DNA of 37,011 nucleotides from a virus, in IMG/VR virus record IMGVR_UViG_3300017917_005143, positions 1 through 37,011 of that record; one strand, given 5' to 3'. The notes under the pieces were generated by a model. It did not search any database and had not been told where the DNA came from. It was given only the letters and a program-made list of their open reading frames with translations. Positions 1-6,217 of this stretch are shown here, piece by piece. The translations under genes were made by a program, and so were the position numbers. Within the stretch, counting starts at the first letter, position 1; each line of letters starts with the position of its first letter.

Positions 1-766
1 CACCAGAAAATGTTACAGCAGTTTTATTGGTTAATGTTTGAGTTGCTGTTTCACCAACCAAACAATTTGTAGCGTTTATTGTACCATTAGTTACACTTCC
101 AGTTATCTGTGTATTAATTACAGGAGAGGTTAGTGTTTTATTAGTTAATGTTTGTGTAAATGCAGCTGTAACAAGTGTATCATTTGTAGTTAGCAAAGGT
201 ATTGTTATAATTCTATTTGCTACAATTGCAGAAGAAGCAAATATATTACTAAACGTATTAGCTGGGTTTCTTATTATAAAACCAGAACTTTGCACAGATA
301 CTGTATTTGCAGAAATTGTTGTAGCTGAAAAAATATTAAAAATACCAGTTCCAGAAAGTGTTAATCCATTTAACGAAGGAGAAGCAACTAAATTTACGAT
401 TGGAAAATTGCCTGTACCGCCTGTTATTATATTTGCTCCTTGTTGAACTCTAGTAATGTCATTTGTATCTGTTGTTGAAAATATGTTATAAAGATTTGTT
501 CCTCCAGAAAATAAAGTTGTAGCTGAAAAATTTCCAAAAACATTGGTATTTCCTGTAATAGTACCTCCTGTTAGTCCAAGGAATGAATTGGACCCATATT
601 CAAATACACTTATACCATCATACCCCCATAAACTTTTATCTGCAAGGTTTGATGCGAGCTCTCCAGCTCTTATGAAACTACTTTCATCTCCAGTAGTGCC
701 AGTTGGGATTTTACCAGGAACTGAGGTTCTTTTCGTTATTAAACGAGCATTTCTTAAATCTGCCAT
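1..766 (-). CDS. Tail-fibre-like protein, N-terminal part (3' end outside window)
   Basis: An open frame starts at 766 and runs off the left edge, giving about 255 residues that begin MADLRNARLITKRTSVPGK. It is rich in G, S, T and N and contains the SGGTNLYNIFSTT and TRVQQGANIITGGTGNFPIV modules, which also occur in the protein at 3058-4485 (for example TRVQPGTNTTTGGT). Its first residues also resemble that protein (basic ADLRNAR against AEIRQAR). I read it as a paralogous fibre or adhesin subunit of the virion. Catalytic motifs, a signal peptide and membrane segments are absent. A late-promoter-like motif lies 64 bases upstream. Its exact place on the particle is not shown by the sequence. 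Confidence 0.75.
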   Translation of the reverse strand, partial: MADLRNARLITKRTSVPGKIPTGTTGDESSFIRAGELASNLADKSLWGYDGISVFEYGSNSFLGLTGGTITGNTNVFGNFSATTLFSGGTNLYNIFSTTDTNDITRVQQGANIITGGTGNFPIVNLVASPSLNGLTLSGTGIFNIFSATTISANTVSVQSSGFIIRNPANTFSNIFASSAIVANRIITIPLLTTNDTLVTAAFTQTLTNKTLTSPVINTQITGSVTNGTINATNCLVGETATQTLTNKTAVTFSG

Positions 767-830
767 CTTGAATTATATAATCCTTAAGTTAATAGTCTAT
801 TTAGACTTAAAAAAATAGATGAAAATAATC

Positions 831-845
831 TATTATTAATAAATA
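831..845 (-). promoter_or_regulatory. Late-promoter-like motif for the 1-766 gene
   Basis: The minus strand reads TATTTATTAATAATA, 64 bases before the start at 766. It is back to back with the plus-strand copy at 902-915, so the 767-934 gap holds a divergent promoter pair. Confidence 0.45.
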
Positions 846-901
846 GTAAGTTATTTCTTTATTTAAAAAAAATAAACAAATTAAAAAAATTTTTTTCTAC
901 T

Positions 902-915
902 TATTTATTAATAAA
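902..915 (+). promoter_or_regulatory. Late-promoter-like motif for the tail tube gene
   Basis: TATTTATTAATAAA on the coding strand, 19 bases before the ATG at 935. It matches the recurrent consensus TATTTATWATAAA seen before most virion genes here. Confidence 0.6.
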
Positions 916-934
916 CAAAATAACAAATACTATT

Positions 935-1423
935 ATGGCTGACATGTTTAGACCTGTTCCTATAGAGCAGGAACCAAAAAGAAAGAATAGATTTGTGTTG
1001 GAGTTTCCTACAGAACTTGGTATTGAGTCATTCTTGGTACAAACCTCAGGAAAACCATCACTTGATATCAATGCTACTGAAATTCCATACATGAATACTT
1101 CAACTTGGGTTGCTGGTCGTTCAGTATGGCAAACTATTGACATTACATTTATTGATGTAATCGGACCATCTACAACGCAAAAGATTATGGAGTGGGTTAG
1201 ACTTCACTTTGAATCTGCTACAGGTAGAATGGGTTATGCAATTGGATATAAAAAGAATCTTGTACTTAAGGCTCTTGACCCAACTGGTGTAGAAGTTGAA
1301 AAGTGGACACTTATTGGATGTCAAATTACTAGTGCATCTTTTGATGACTATGACTATAGTGCTGATGACCTTGCGATGGTTAATATTACTATTCAGCCAG
1401 ATATTTGTCTTCTTGCTGCATAA
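935..1423 (+). CDS. 19: Tail tube protein (T4 gp19-like)
   Basis: This 162-residue protein matches T4 gp19 in length (163) and character. It has an N-terminal PIEQEPKRKNRFVLEFP segment, a central SVWQTIDITFIDVIGPSTTQKIMEWVR strand-helix unit, and a C-terminal region ending in AMVNITIQPDICLLAA. Hexamers of this protein stack into the tube inside the contractile sheath through which DNA passes. The ATG at 935 is supported by the late-type motif 19 bases upstream. A strong hairpin terminator follows at 1448-1488. It is transcribed opposite to the sheath gene and lies about 6 kb from it, whereas in T4 genes 18 and 19 are adjacent and co-oriented. Confidence 0.9.
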   Translation: MADMFRPVPIEQEPKRKNRFVLEFPTELGIESFLVQTSGKPSLDINATEIPYMNTSTWVAGRSVWQTIDITFIDVIGPSTTQKIMEWVRLHFESATGRMGYAIGYKKNLVLKALDPTGVEVEKWTLIGCQITSASFDDYDYSADDLAMVNITIQPDICLLAA

Positions 1424-1447
1424 TTAACTTTATTAATATTATTAACG

Positions 1448-1488
1448 CAAACCTTGAGTGCTATTGAGCGTTCAAGGTTTGTTTTTTT
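1448..1488 (+). terminator. Rho-independent terminator after tail tube gene
   Basis: A perfect 10-bp stem CAAACCTTGA/TCAAGGTTTG with a 14-base loop is followed by seven T residues. The next gene starts only seven bases after the T tract. Confidence 0.85.
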
Positions 1489-1494
1489 AGAAAC

Positions 1495-1884
1495 ATGGGG
1501 ATATTAAGATTATATAGAAAATTTTATTGTGTATCAACTTTTGGTGCAACAGACACATATAACCCAATAACACCAACTTCCGTTACAGCAGAAACTTATA
1601 TTGCAGGAACTGGTGGAACCAATTCTTCAACATTAATTGAAACGGGTATTAAATTAACAGAAGAAGAGGTTGGGATTTTTTATGCAGACCTAAATCCTAA
1701 GCTATATTCTTCAGATGTAACTTATGACCTTGTATTTTATGTACAATATACACCAATAGCTCCTGTTAATAAAAAAATAATAACAAGATTTAGAATTCAA
1801 CCATTTAATATAGCTAATCAACTTGATTTTGAAATTAATTCAAATAAATTTATTGAAATTGAGATATTAGGAACTTATAATTAA
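1495..1884 (+). CDS. Small beta-rich phage protein, function unknown
   Basis: This 129-residue protein is not recognised. Its composition is rich in T, Y, I and N with alternating hydrophobic residues, suggesting a beta fold. It has no Cys, no signal peptide and no transmembrane segment. It sits between the tail tube gene and a BppU-N-like gene, ten bases upstream of the latter, so a tail or baseplate accessory role is likely from context. The ATG lies only seven bases after the T run of the preceding terminator and has no late-type motif. It may therefore depend on read-through or an unseen promoter. Confidence 0.65.
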   Translation: MGILRLYRKFYCVSTFGATDTYNPITPTSVTAETYIAGTGGTNSSTLIETGIKLTEEEVGIFYADLNPKLYSSDVTYDLVFYVQYTPIAPVNKKIITRFRIQPFNIANQLDFEINSNKFIEIEILGTYN

Positions 1885-1893
1885 AACACCATT

Positions 1894-2253
1894 ATGCCAA
1901 CTAATAAAAATGAATTTACTATAAAAAGAAATGACACTTTACCATCACTTCAAGTTCAACTAATTGATAGAGGTTGTCTTGGAGGTAAAGAACCATTTAT
2001 TTTAGACGGTGTCACCGCTGTAACTTTCACTATGATTAGTAACTGCGGAGATTATAAAATTTTTGCAAAGCCAGCTCAAGTTATGTGCTATAGCGGAGGG
2101 ACTATCCAATATAACTGGGACTCAGAGGATACAAATGAATCTGGAAACTTTCTTGGAGAATTTCAATTACTATATTCTGATGGAAATAAATTATCAATAC
2201 CTCAAAATGGTCAAATAGAAATTTTAATACCCAAAGATATTAATCCTTATTAA
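1894..2253 (+). CDS. Tail/baseplate-type protein resembling BppU N-terminal domains
   Basis: The 119 residues follow the pattern of small phage domains like the N-terminal part of BppU. They start FTIKRNDTLPSLQVQLIDRG, followed by LDGVTAVTFTM, then YNWDSEDTNESGNFLGEFQLLYSDGNKL and IEILIP. The pairing of an (E)DT(x)nGxFxGEF strand with a polar ligand-like start is typical of that family, which joins receptor-binding or fibre parts to the tail. It is probably co-transcribed with the gene ending at 1884. Its 3' end overlaps the convergent DUF4326 gene by 14 bases. Family membership is judged by eye. Confidence 0.55.
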   Translation: MPTNKNEFTIKRNDTLPSLQVQLIDRGCLGGKEPFILDGVTAVTFTMISNCGDYKIFAKPAQVMCYSGGTIQYNWDSEDTNESGNFLGEFQLLYSDGNKLSIPQNGQIEILIPKDINPY

Positions 2254-2635
2254 TTTGTGTAAAAATATCAAGCTGAATCCCTGTTGTTTTATATGACAGG
2301 GATTTTTCTTTTATCTTCATTTCTATTATTTCCTTTATTACATCTCCATGGCAAGACTTAGGTTTGCAGTAACAAGAGATACATACTTCTTTCTCTAGAG
2401 CCAAAGTATATATTTGATTCAGTAAGTTACATACTTTTTCTTCTTTCTTTTCTATACATTCAAAAAGATATTTTCTAAAGCAATCAATACTCTCCTTCCT
2501 TGAATCTACTACAAACTGTGCAAGTGTTTCTCTATTTTTAATACTCGTATAAGGGTTGCCTAAAACTGAACCACGACCAATATAAATAACGTCCTCGTAT
2601 TTATCGGCATCTTTCTTATGAATAACCTTAATCAT
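2240..2635 (-). CDS. DUF4326 family protein
   Basis: This 131-residue protein carries both hallmarks of DUF4326: an N-terminal YIGRGSVLGNPY motif (about residues 18-29) and a C-terminal CYCKPKSCHGDVIKEII motif containing Cys and His. The family is small, common in phages and cellular genomes, and of unknown biochemical role; the Gly-rich and Cys/His motifs suggest a ligand or catalytic site. It is flanked by virion genes but has a host-type promoter (TTG-N20-TATATTTG), so it is probably expressed earlier than they are. That promoter lies so close to the ATG that the mRNA may be nearly leaderless. Its 3' end overlaps the convergent gene at 1894-2253. Confidence 0.85.
   Translation of the reverse strand: MIKVIHKKDADKYEDVIYIGRGSVLGNPYTSIKNRETLAQFVVDSRKESIDCFRKYLFECIEKKEEKVCNLLNQIYTLALEKEVCISCYCKPKSCHGDVIKEIIEMKIKEKSLSYKTTGIQLDIFTQINKD
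2276..2308 (+). terminator. Terminator of the 1495-2253 unit inside the convergent DUF4326 gene
   Basis: AATCCCTGT (2276-2284) and ACAGGGATT (2296-2304) form a perfect 9-bp stem, with T-rich sequence after it on the plus strand. It lies inside the coding region of the opposing gene. Confidence 0.7.
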
Positions 2636-2639
2636 AATG

Positions 2640-2670
2640 CAAATATATAATAAATTTTAATATAAATCAA
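2640..2670 (-). promoter_or_regulatory. Host-type (Bacteroidota-like) promoter for DUF4326 gene
   Basis: On the minus strand TTG (2670-2668) is followed by a 20-base spacer and TATATTTG (2647-2640), a full match to TAnnTTTG. The ATG begins four bases later. Confidence 0.6.
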
Positions 2671-2964
2671 TAACTACCTCCGTCAATTGTATCTCCAGTT
2701 GAAACTAAATTACTTGAATATACAGTTGATGCTGATACAATATTAAAAACAGAAACTCCTGAAACATAAATATTATCCATAGAAGCTCCAGTTATATTTA
2801 TAGAAGTTAATCCAGATTCAATTTGAAATATAAGTATTTCCTGATGTTAATCCTGATATTTGATTATTTAAACAATAAAAATTATCATTTATTGTCTTTA
2901 AAACTTCATCATACTTATAATGTGGATTTACTCTAACTTCTATATGCTTTGGGCATCCAGTCAT
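2667..2964 (-). pseudogene. Frameshifted small tail-fibre-like gene
   Basis: Frame 1 starts at 2964 (MTGCPKHIEVRVNPHYKYDE) and stops at 2818 after 48 codons. Moving into the +1 frame at that UGA gives an open continuation to 2667 with the same style of sequence (SGLTSINITGASMDN and a C-terminal TIDGGSY). The ending IDGGSY is shared with the intact neighbours (IDGGLY, IDGGSW), so both halves belong to one gene of about 98 codons. A one-base indel (biological or sequencing) is the simplest reading. A programmed +1 shift at AAU-UGA is possible but lacks a known slippery context. A late-type motif lies 19 bases upstream. Confidence 0.7.
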
Positions 2965-2983
2965 ATTTATATATTTGTGATGA

Positions 2984-2994
2984 CATTATAAATA
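2984..2994 (-). promoter_or_regulatory. Late-promoter-like motif for the frameshifted gene
   Basis: The minus strand reads TATTTATAATG, 19 bases before the start at 2964 and immediately after the upstream terminator. Confidence 0.45.
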
Positions 2995-2996
2995 AT

Positions 2997-3024
2997 AAAG
3001 ACAAATCTTTATTGCTTTGTCTTT
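2997..3024 (-). terminator. Terminator of the 475-residue fibre gene
   Basis: AAAGACAAA/TTTGTCTTT forms a perfect 9-bp stem with a 10-base loop, about 34 bases beyond the stop at 3058. The tail on the minus strand is TTTATTATTT rather than a pure T run. Confidence 0.6.
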
Positions 3025-3057
3025 ATAAATAGTAAAATAATATATTCCTCGTAAAAA

Positions 3058-4485
3058 TCAGTAAAGCCCTCCATCAATAACATCTGATTCTTTTATAACA
3101 AATAAACCATTTGGAGAAGAAACTGTACCACTTTCAGCAACTCTAATATTTCCTAAATTTGTTGTAAATGAACGATTAGTAAGACCTGTAGCAGCTCCTC
3201 TAATATCCCAGACAACATCTGTTCCAGCTGAACCTGAACCATCTTGAATTGACCATCCAGCTCCAAGAGAAGTTGATGCTGTTGATGCTGTTGGATTATA
3301 GTTAAGTTCAATTAAGTTATCCTCAATATAAAGCTCAGATGTAAATCCACTAATGGCTTGTCCTATAACAAGAACATCACCATAGATTGTAGCTGTTGTT
3401 CCAGTAGCTCCAATAGTACCAATCTGAATTTTTCCAGTCTTAAGTAAATTTGCTGCAGCATCATATTCAAATCCAGCTTCATCTGTAAGTCTTCCAGAAG
3501 CTCCAACATAAGTGACTCTACCAGCTGTCAAAGAAGAGTCTGTAAATCCTGTTGCTGATACCAATCCTGTAAATACAGGAGAATTTGCTACATTTATTAT
3601 TGGACTCGTTGCAGTTCCGCCAGTTGTTATATTTGTTCCTGCATTTACATTCGTAACCCCATCTACATCACCAATCTTTTGGAAAATACTATAAAGATTT
3701 GTTCCTCCAGAAAGAATTGTTCCGCCGCTTAGAGTTGTTGCACTTAATGAAGTAAACCTTCCAGCAGCAGCCTGAACATTTCCCCCAATTGCAGTTCCTG
3801 AGAATGTTATGTTATTTACAGAAGGAGAAGGTACTAAATTAACTGTAGGATTATGGTCTGTTCCACCAGTTGTAGTATTAGTTCCAGGTTGAACTCTAGT
3901 TATATCTGTTGCTCCTACTTGAGTTAAGAAAATATTATAAAGGTCTGTACCTCCAGAGTATATTGTTCCCCCACTGATGTTCGTTGCAGATACATTTCCA
4001 CCAGTTGAAGTTCCTGAAAATCTAATATTATTAAAACTTGGAGAATCAACAACATTAACAGTTGGATTATTAGCTGTACCACCAGTTGTTGTATTTGTTC
4101 CAGGTTGAACTCTAGTTGTCACACCTTGAATATCTGAAATATTTCCAAGAACAAATCCACTAGTTGTACCACTCAAAAACTTTCCATTAAGTCCAGTACC
4201 AGAAACTCCTCCATATGTAGATATTAATCCAGTCCCACCACTTATAATAAAATTATTGTTGATGTTTAATCTATTTGTAATCTTTTGATTATATATAGAT
4301 GAACCCACCTCAAAAATACCTGCTTGAGAAGATGTCTCAAAATCTCCACCAGTTACTCCAGAGAATCTAAGTACACCATTATATAGATTTACAAATGGCT
4401 CTCCAAATAAAGCATCTCCAGGTATAGAACCTCCATTAACCTGTCTATCTCTTACTTTTATTCTTGCCTGTCTAATTTCTGCCAT
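3058..4485 (-). CDS. Tail-fibre-like virion protein with internal repeats
   Basis: This 475-residue protein is G/S/T/N-rich. It begins MAEIRQARIKVRDRQVNGGS and contains repeated modules built on TRVQPGTNTTTGGT, NPTVN, SPS and FSGT, with SGGTxxYSGGTxLYxIF between them. The low-complexity beta-repeat style is typical of trimeric fibres or adhesins. The C-terminal 110 residues are less repetitive (ELYIEDNLIELNYNP, GWSIQDGSG) and may form the tip. It ends in VIDGGLY, a terminus shared with two neighbouring paralogues. The modules also occur in the 1-766 gene, so segments could be exchanged by recombination. A 20-base repeat at 3881-3900 and 4097-4116 is identical at the DNA level. Receptor or glycan targets cannot be read from the sequence. 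Confidence 0.75.
   Translation of the reverse strand: MAEIRQARIKVRDRQVNGGSIPGDALFGEPFVNLYNGVLRFSGVTGGDFETSSQAGIFEVGSSIYNQKITNRLNINNNFIISGGTGLISTYGGVSGTGLNGKFLSGTTSGFVLGNISDIQGVTTRVQPGTNTTTGGTANNPTVNVVDSPSFNNIRFSGTSTGGNVSATNISGGTIYSGGTDLYNIFLTQVGATDITRVQPGTNTTTGGTDHNPTVNLVPSPSVNNITFSGTAIGGNVQAAAGRFTSLSATTLSGGTILSGGTNLYSIFQKIGDVDGVTNVNAGTNITTGGTATSPIINVANSPVFTGLVSATGFTDSSLTAGRVTYVGASGRLTDEAGFEYDAAANLLKTGKIQIGTIGATGTTATIYGDVLVIGQAISGFTSELYIEDNLIELNYNPTASTASTSLGAGWSIQDGSGSAGTDVVWDIRGAATGLTNRSFTTNLGNIRVAESGTVSSPNGLFVIKESDVIDGGLY
3881..4116 (+). repeat. Direct repeat pair inside the fibre gene
   Basis: GTTCCAGGTTGAACTCTAGT occurs exactly at 3881-3900 and 4097-4116, with a diverged copy near 435-454 in the partial paralogue. 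It encodes the TRVQPGT module on the minus strand. Confidence 0.8.
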
Positions 4486-4497
4486 AATTCCTTATTT

Positions 4498-4511
4498 TTT
4501 ATTAATAAATA
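4498..4511 (-). promoter_or_regulatory. Late-promoter-like motif for the 475-residue fibre gene
   Basis: The minus strand reads TATTTATTAATAAA, 12 bases before the start codon at 4485. Confidence 0.6.
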
Positions 4512-4521
4512 TATATTTTTT

Positions 4522-4998
4522 TTACCAACTACCACCATCAATACAGCTACCTGATAAAATTAAATCAAATTCCGTAACCAACTTATTTCCAATCTCTAAC
4601 TGCGTTGTTTTAATCCTTGTTGATGCTGTAAAATTAACAGCCACACCATTAACTGTATTAAGACTTCTAAATCTCTTAAAAGAACTACCAAGGTCAACAA
4701 TATCATCTGATACTGGCTCAATTGTGGTTATAATATTAAGAGTGTCAGCAGTTGTATTTCCACTTAAATTATATTCACCTCCAGTACCTCCAGATAAAGG
4801 AAGAAATTTTCCCTGACTTGTTGATAAATTTGATATACTTTCTATTATATCTTCAATAGGGGTGGAACCAGAATAAATTGTTCCACCAGATAGCCTAGTA
4901 GAGTAAACACCCTCTGTAAATATTGTATCACCAGTAACAGTCCCACCTGACAGATTTAAAAATATTCTCTTTATTGGGTTAAAATACATTCCAGACAT
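4522..4998 (-). CDS. Small tail-fibre-like virion protein
   Basis: This 158-residue protein belongs to the same family as its downstream neighbour. It has a hydrophobic MYFNPIKRIFLNLSGGTVTG start, repeated SGGT motifs (LSGGTIYSGS, LPLSGGTGG), and a C-terminal block with DIVDLGSSFKRFRSLNTVNG, a sequence type often seen just before fibre tips. It ends CIDGGSW, matching the IDGG-x-aromatic terminus of two paralogues. It has its own late-type motif 14 bases upstream. I infer a virion fibre or fibre-attachment subunit; no enzyme motif is visible. Confidence 0.7.
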   Translation of the reverse strand: MSGMYFNPIKRIFLNLSGGTVTGDTIFTEGVYSTRLSGGTIYSGSTPIEDIIESISNLSTSQGKFLPLSGGTGGEYNLSGNTTADTLNIITTIEPVSDDIVDLGSSFKRFRSLNTVNGVAVNFTASTRIKTTQLEIGNKLVTEFDLILSGSCIDGGSW

Positions 4999-5012
4999 CT
5001 TATACTAAAACT

Positions 5013-5025
5013 TTTATTATAAATA
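5013..5025 (-). promoter_or_regulatory. Late-promoter-like motif for the 158-residue fibre gene
   Basis: The minus strand reads TATTTATAATAAA, the full consensus, 14 bases before the start at 4998. Confidence 0.65.
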
Positions 5026-5079
5026 GATAGCAAAATCATTTTAGACATAGTAAATACAAAAATCTTTTATTTTTCTATA

Positions 5080-5640
5080 TTAATTCGCAATCTTTTTTAT
5101 ATCTAAAATTTTTATAATAGAACTTGAATCATTTTTTAATACAATTTCATTTTCGTGCCACTGAATACTTCTTTGCCAAAGTGTATTTGGAATATCTATA
5201 TTATTTACTGATGTTTGAGCTTTTATAAGAAATATTTCTCCTTCTGATGTCTTCAATGGCTTAAGATAATCAAGCATCTGAAAGAAATCATCATTTTTAT
5301 ATTGTTCTGGATTTGAAAACCAACTTATTCCAAGATTATCTCTATTTAGGTCTTCAATTGACTTAAGCCTAATTAATCTATAAATAACAGGTTTATCTGG
5401 AAAACTACCAAGCTCAATTGGATATGGCTTGCTCAAAAATAGTTTGAAGTCGTCAACTGCACAACTAATTGCATCTTCTAAGTCTTCTGAATCATCCCAA
5501 CATCCACTTGATGAATAATCTCCCTCAAGACCCCATTTAGCAATACTCCTAAGCTCTTCATTAGAAAGATTAAATGAAGTAAATTCTGCAAATGACTCTT
5601 TTAATATTTCTCTTATTATTTTTCTTATATTAGAATTCAT
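5080..5640 (-). CDS. Candidate head-packaged ADP-ribosyltransferase-like protein
   Basis: This 186-residue protein has two parts. Residues 1-16 (NIRKIIREILKES) form a basic amphipathic helix with I9-R-E11 and L13-K-E15, which fit the (I/L)-x-E sites cut by T4-type prohead proteases. Residues 85-183 follow the R-S-E layout of ADP-ribosyltransferases: VIYRLIR (R88), GISWFSNPEQY (S106/S109) and a terminal HENEIVL (E163-x-E165) followed by a KILDI strand. T4 Alt is an ADP-ribosyltransferase that is packaged in the head, processed by gp21 and injected with the DNA, so a similar role is proposed by analogy. Sequence shows the motifs; enzymatic activity and packaging are inference. It lies 32 bases downstream of a second tagged protein, probably co-transcribed. 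Confidence 0.45.
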   Translation of the reverse strand: MNSNIRKIIREILKESFAEFTSFNLSNEELRSIAKWGLEGDYSSSGCWDDSEDLEDAISCAVDDFKLFLSKPYPIELGSFPDKPVIYRLIRLKSIEDLNRDNLGISWFSNPEQYKNDDFFQMLDYLKPLKTSEGEIFLIKAQTSVNNIDIPNTLWQRSIQWHENEIVLKNDSSSIIKILDIKKIAN

Positions 5641-5672
5641 ATATTAAAATTAACAAATTGTTTAACTATAAG

Positions 5673-6173
5673 TTAGTTAATCTTTTTTAATATTGGCTTA
5701 ATTTTATTTGAATTATAGATATATATTGATGCATTATCTACTAATTCATCATCCATTTTATATACATCATCTAAATTAGAAAAATAAACACCATAGCAAT
5801 TATCTCCATATTTAGTCAAAGCTTCTGTCGCAACATAAATCCACTCTATGTTATTATCCAAAAAGAAACTTTCTATTTCAAAAACTAAATCTACACTTTC
5901 ATCTTCTCCATTTAAATCTAAGCCATCTTCAAGCATTTCTATTTGATTTAAGTATTTTTTGGCTTCTGGATAATCGTTTTGTATAATTTCAAGAATTCTT
6001 GTAAATGAGCCAAAGTACTCATCTATAATTCTTCCATCATAATCATCATTAAATAATTTTGGACTACAATGTATACCTAAAAATTTATAAGATTTTATAT
6101 TATTTGGTCTTTCACTAAAAACTTCTAAAAATACTTCTCTAATTAAAGTTCTTATGTTTCTATTTTGTGTCAT
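5673..6173 (-). CDS. Unknown protein with packaging-like N-terminus, possibly ART/PARP-like
   Basis: This 166-residue protein begins MTQNRNIRTLIREVFLE, closely resembling its neighbour's first helix and containing I11-R-E13. The rest is acidic. Weak resemblance to PARP-like ADP-ribosyltransferases comes from FLGIHCSPK (H35), YGDNCYGVYFSN (127-133) and a C-terminal IYIYNSNKIKPI strand like the end of many ART domains. The usual third catalytic residue is not evident, so it could be inactive, divergent or unrelated. It precedes the better ART candidate in the same transcript, and joint delivery is plausible but unproven. The start is fixed by the only Met before the conserved helix. Confidence 0.4.
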   Translation of the reverse strand: MTQNRNIRTLIREVFLEVFSERPNNIKSYKFLGIHCSPKLFNDDYDGRIIDEYFGSFTRILEIIQNDYPEAKKYLNQIEMLEDGLDLNGEDESVDLVFEIESFFLDNNIEWIYVATEALTKYGDNCYGVYFSNLDDVYKMDDELVDNASIYIYNSNKIKPILKKIN

Positions 6174-6184
6174 ACTAATAAATA
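6173..6184 (-). promoter_or_regulatory. Possible late-type motif at the start of the 166-residue gene
   Basis: The minus strand reads TATTTATTAGTA directly abutting the ATG. The spacing is tighter than at any other site, so this is the weakest member of the set. Confidence 0.3.
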
Positions 6185-6217
6185 GTCAACAAATTATTTG
6201 ATTCTATTTTTAGAAAA

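Noticed and set aside
2818-2835. Programmed +1 frameshift in the small fibre gene
   Set aside because: The shift site AAU-UGA lacks a known slippery sequence or stimulatory structure; an indel is simpler, though reads should be checked.
1-4998. Diversity-generating retroelement acting on fibre genes
   Set aside because: No reverse transcriptase or template/variable repeat pair with adenine-specific differences is visible.
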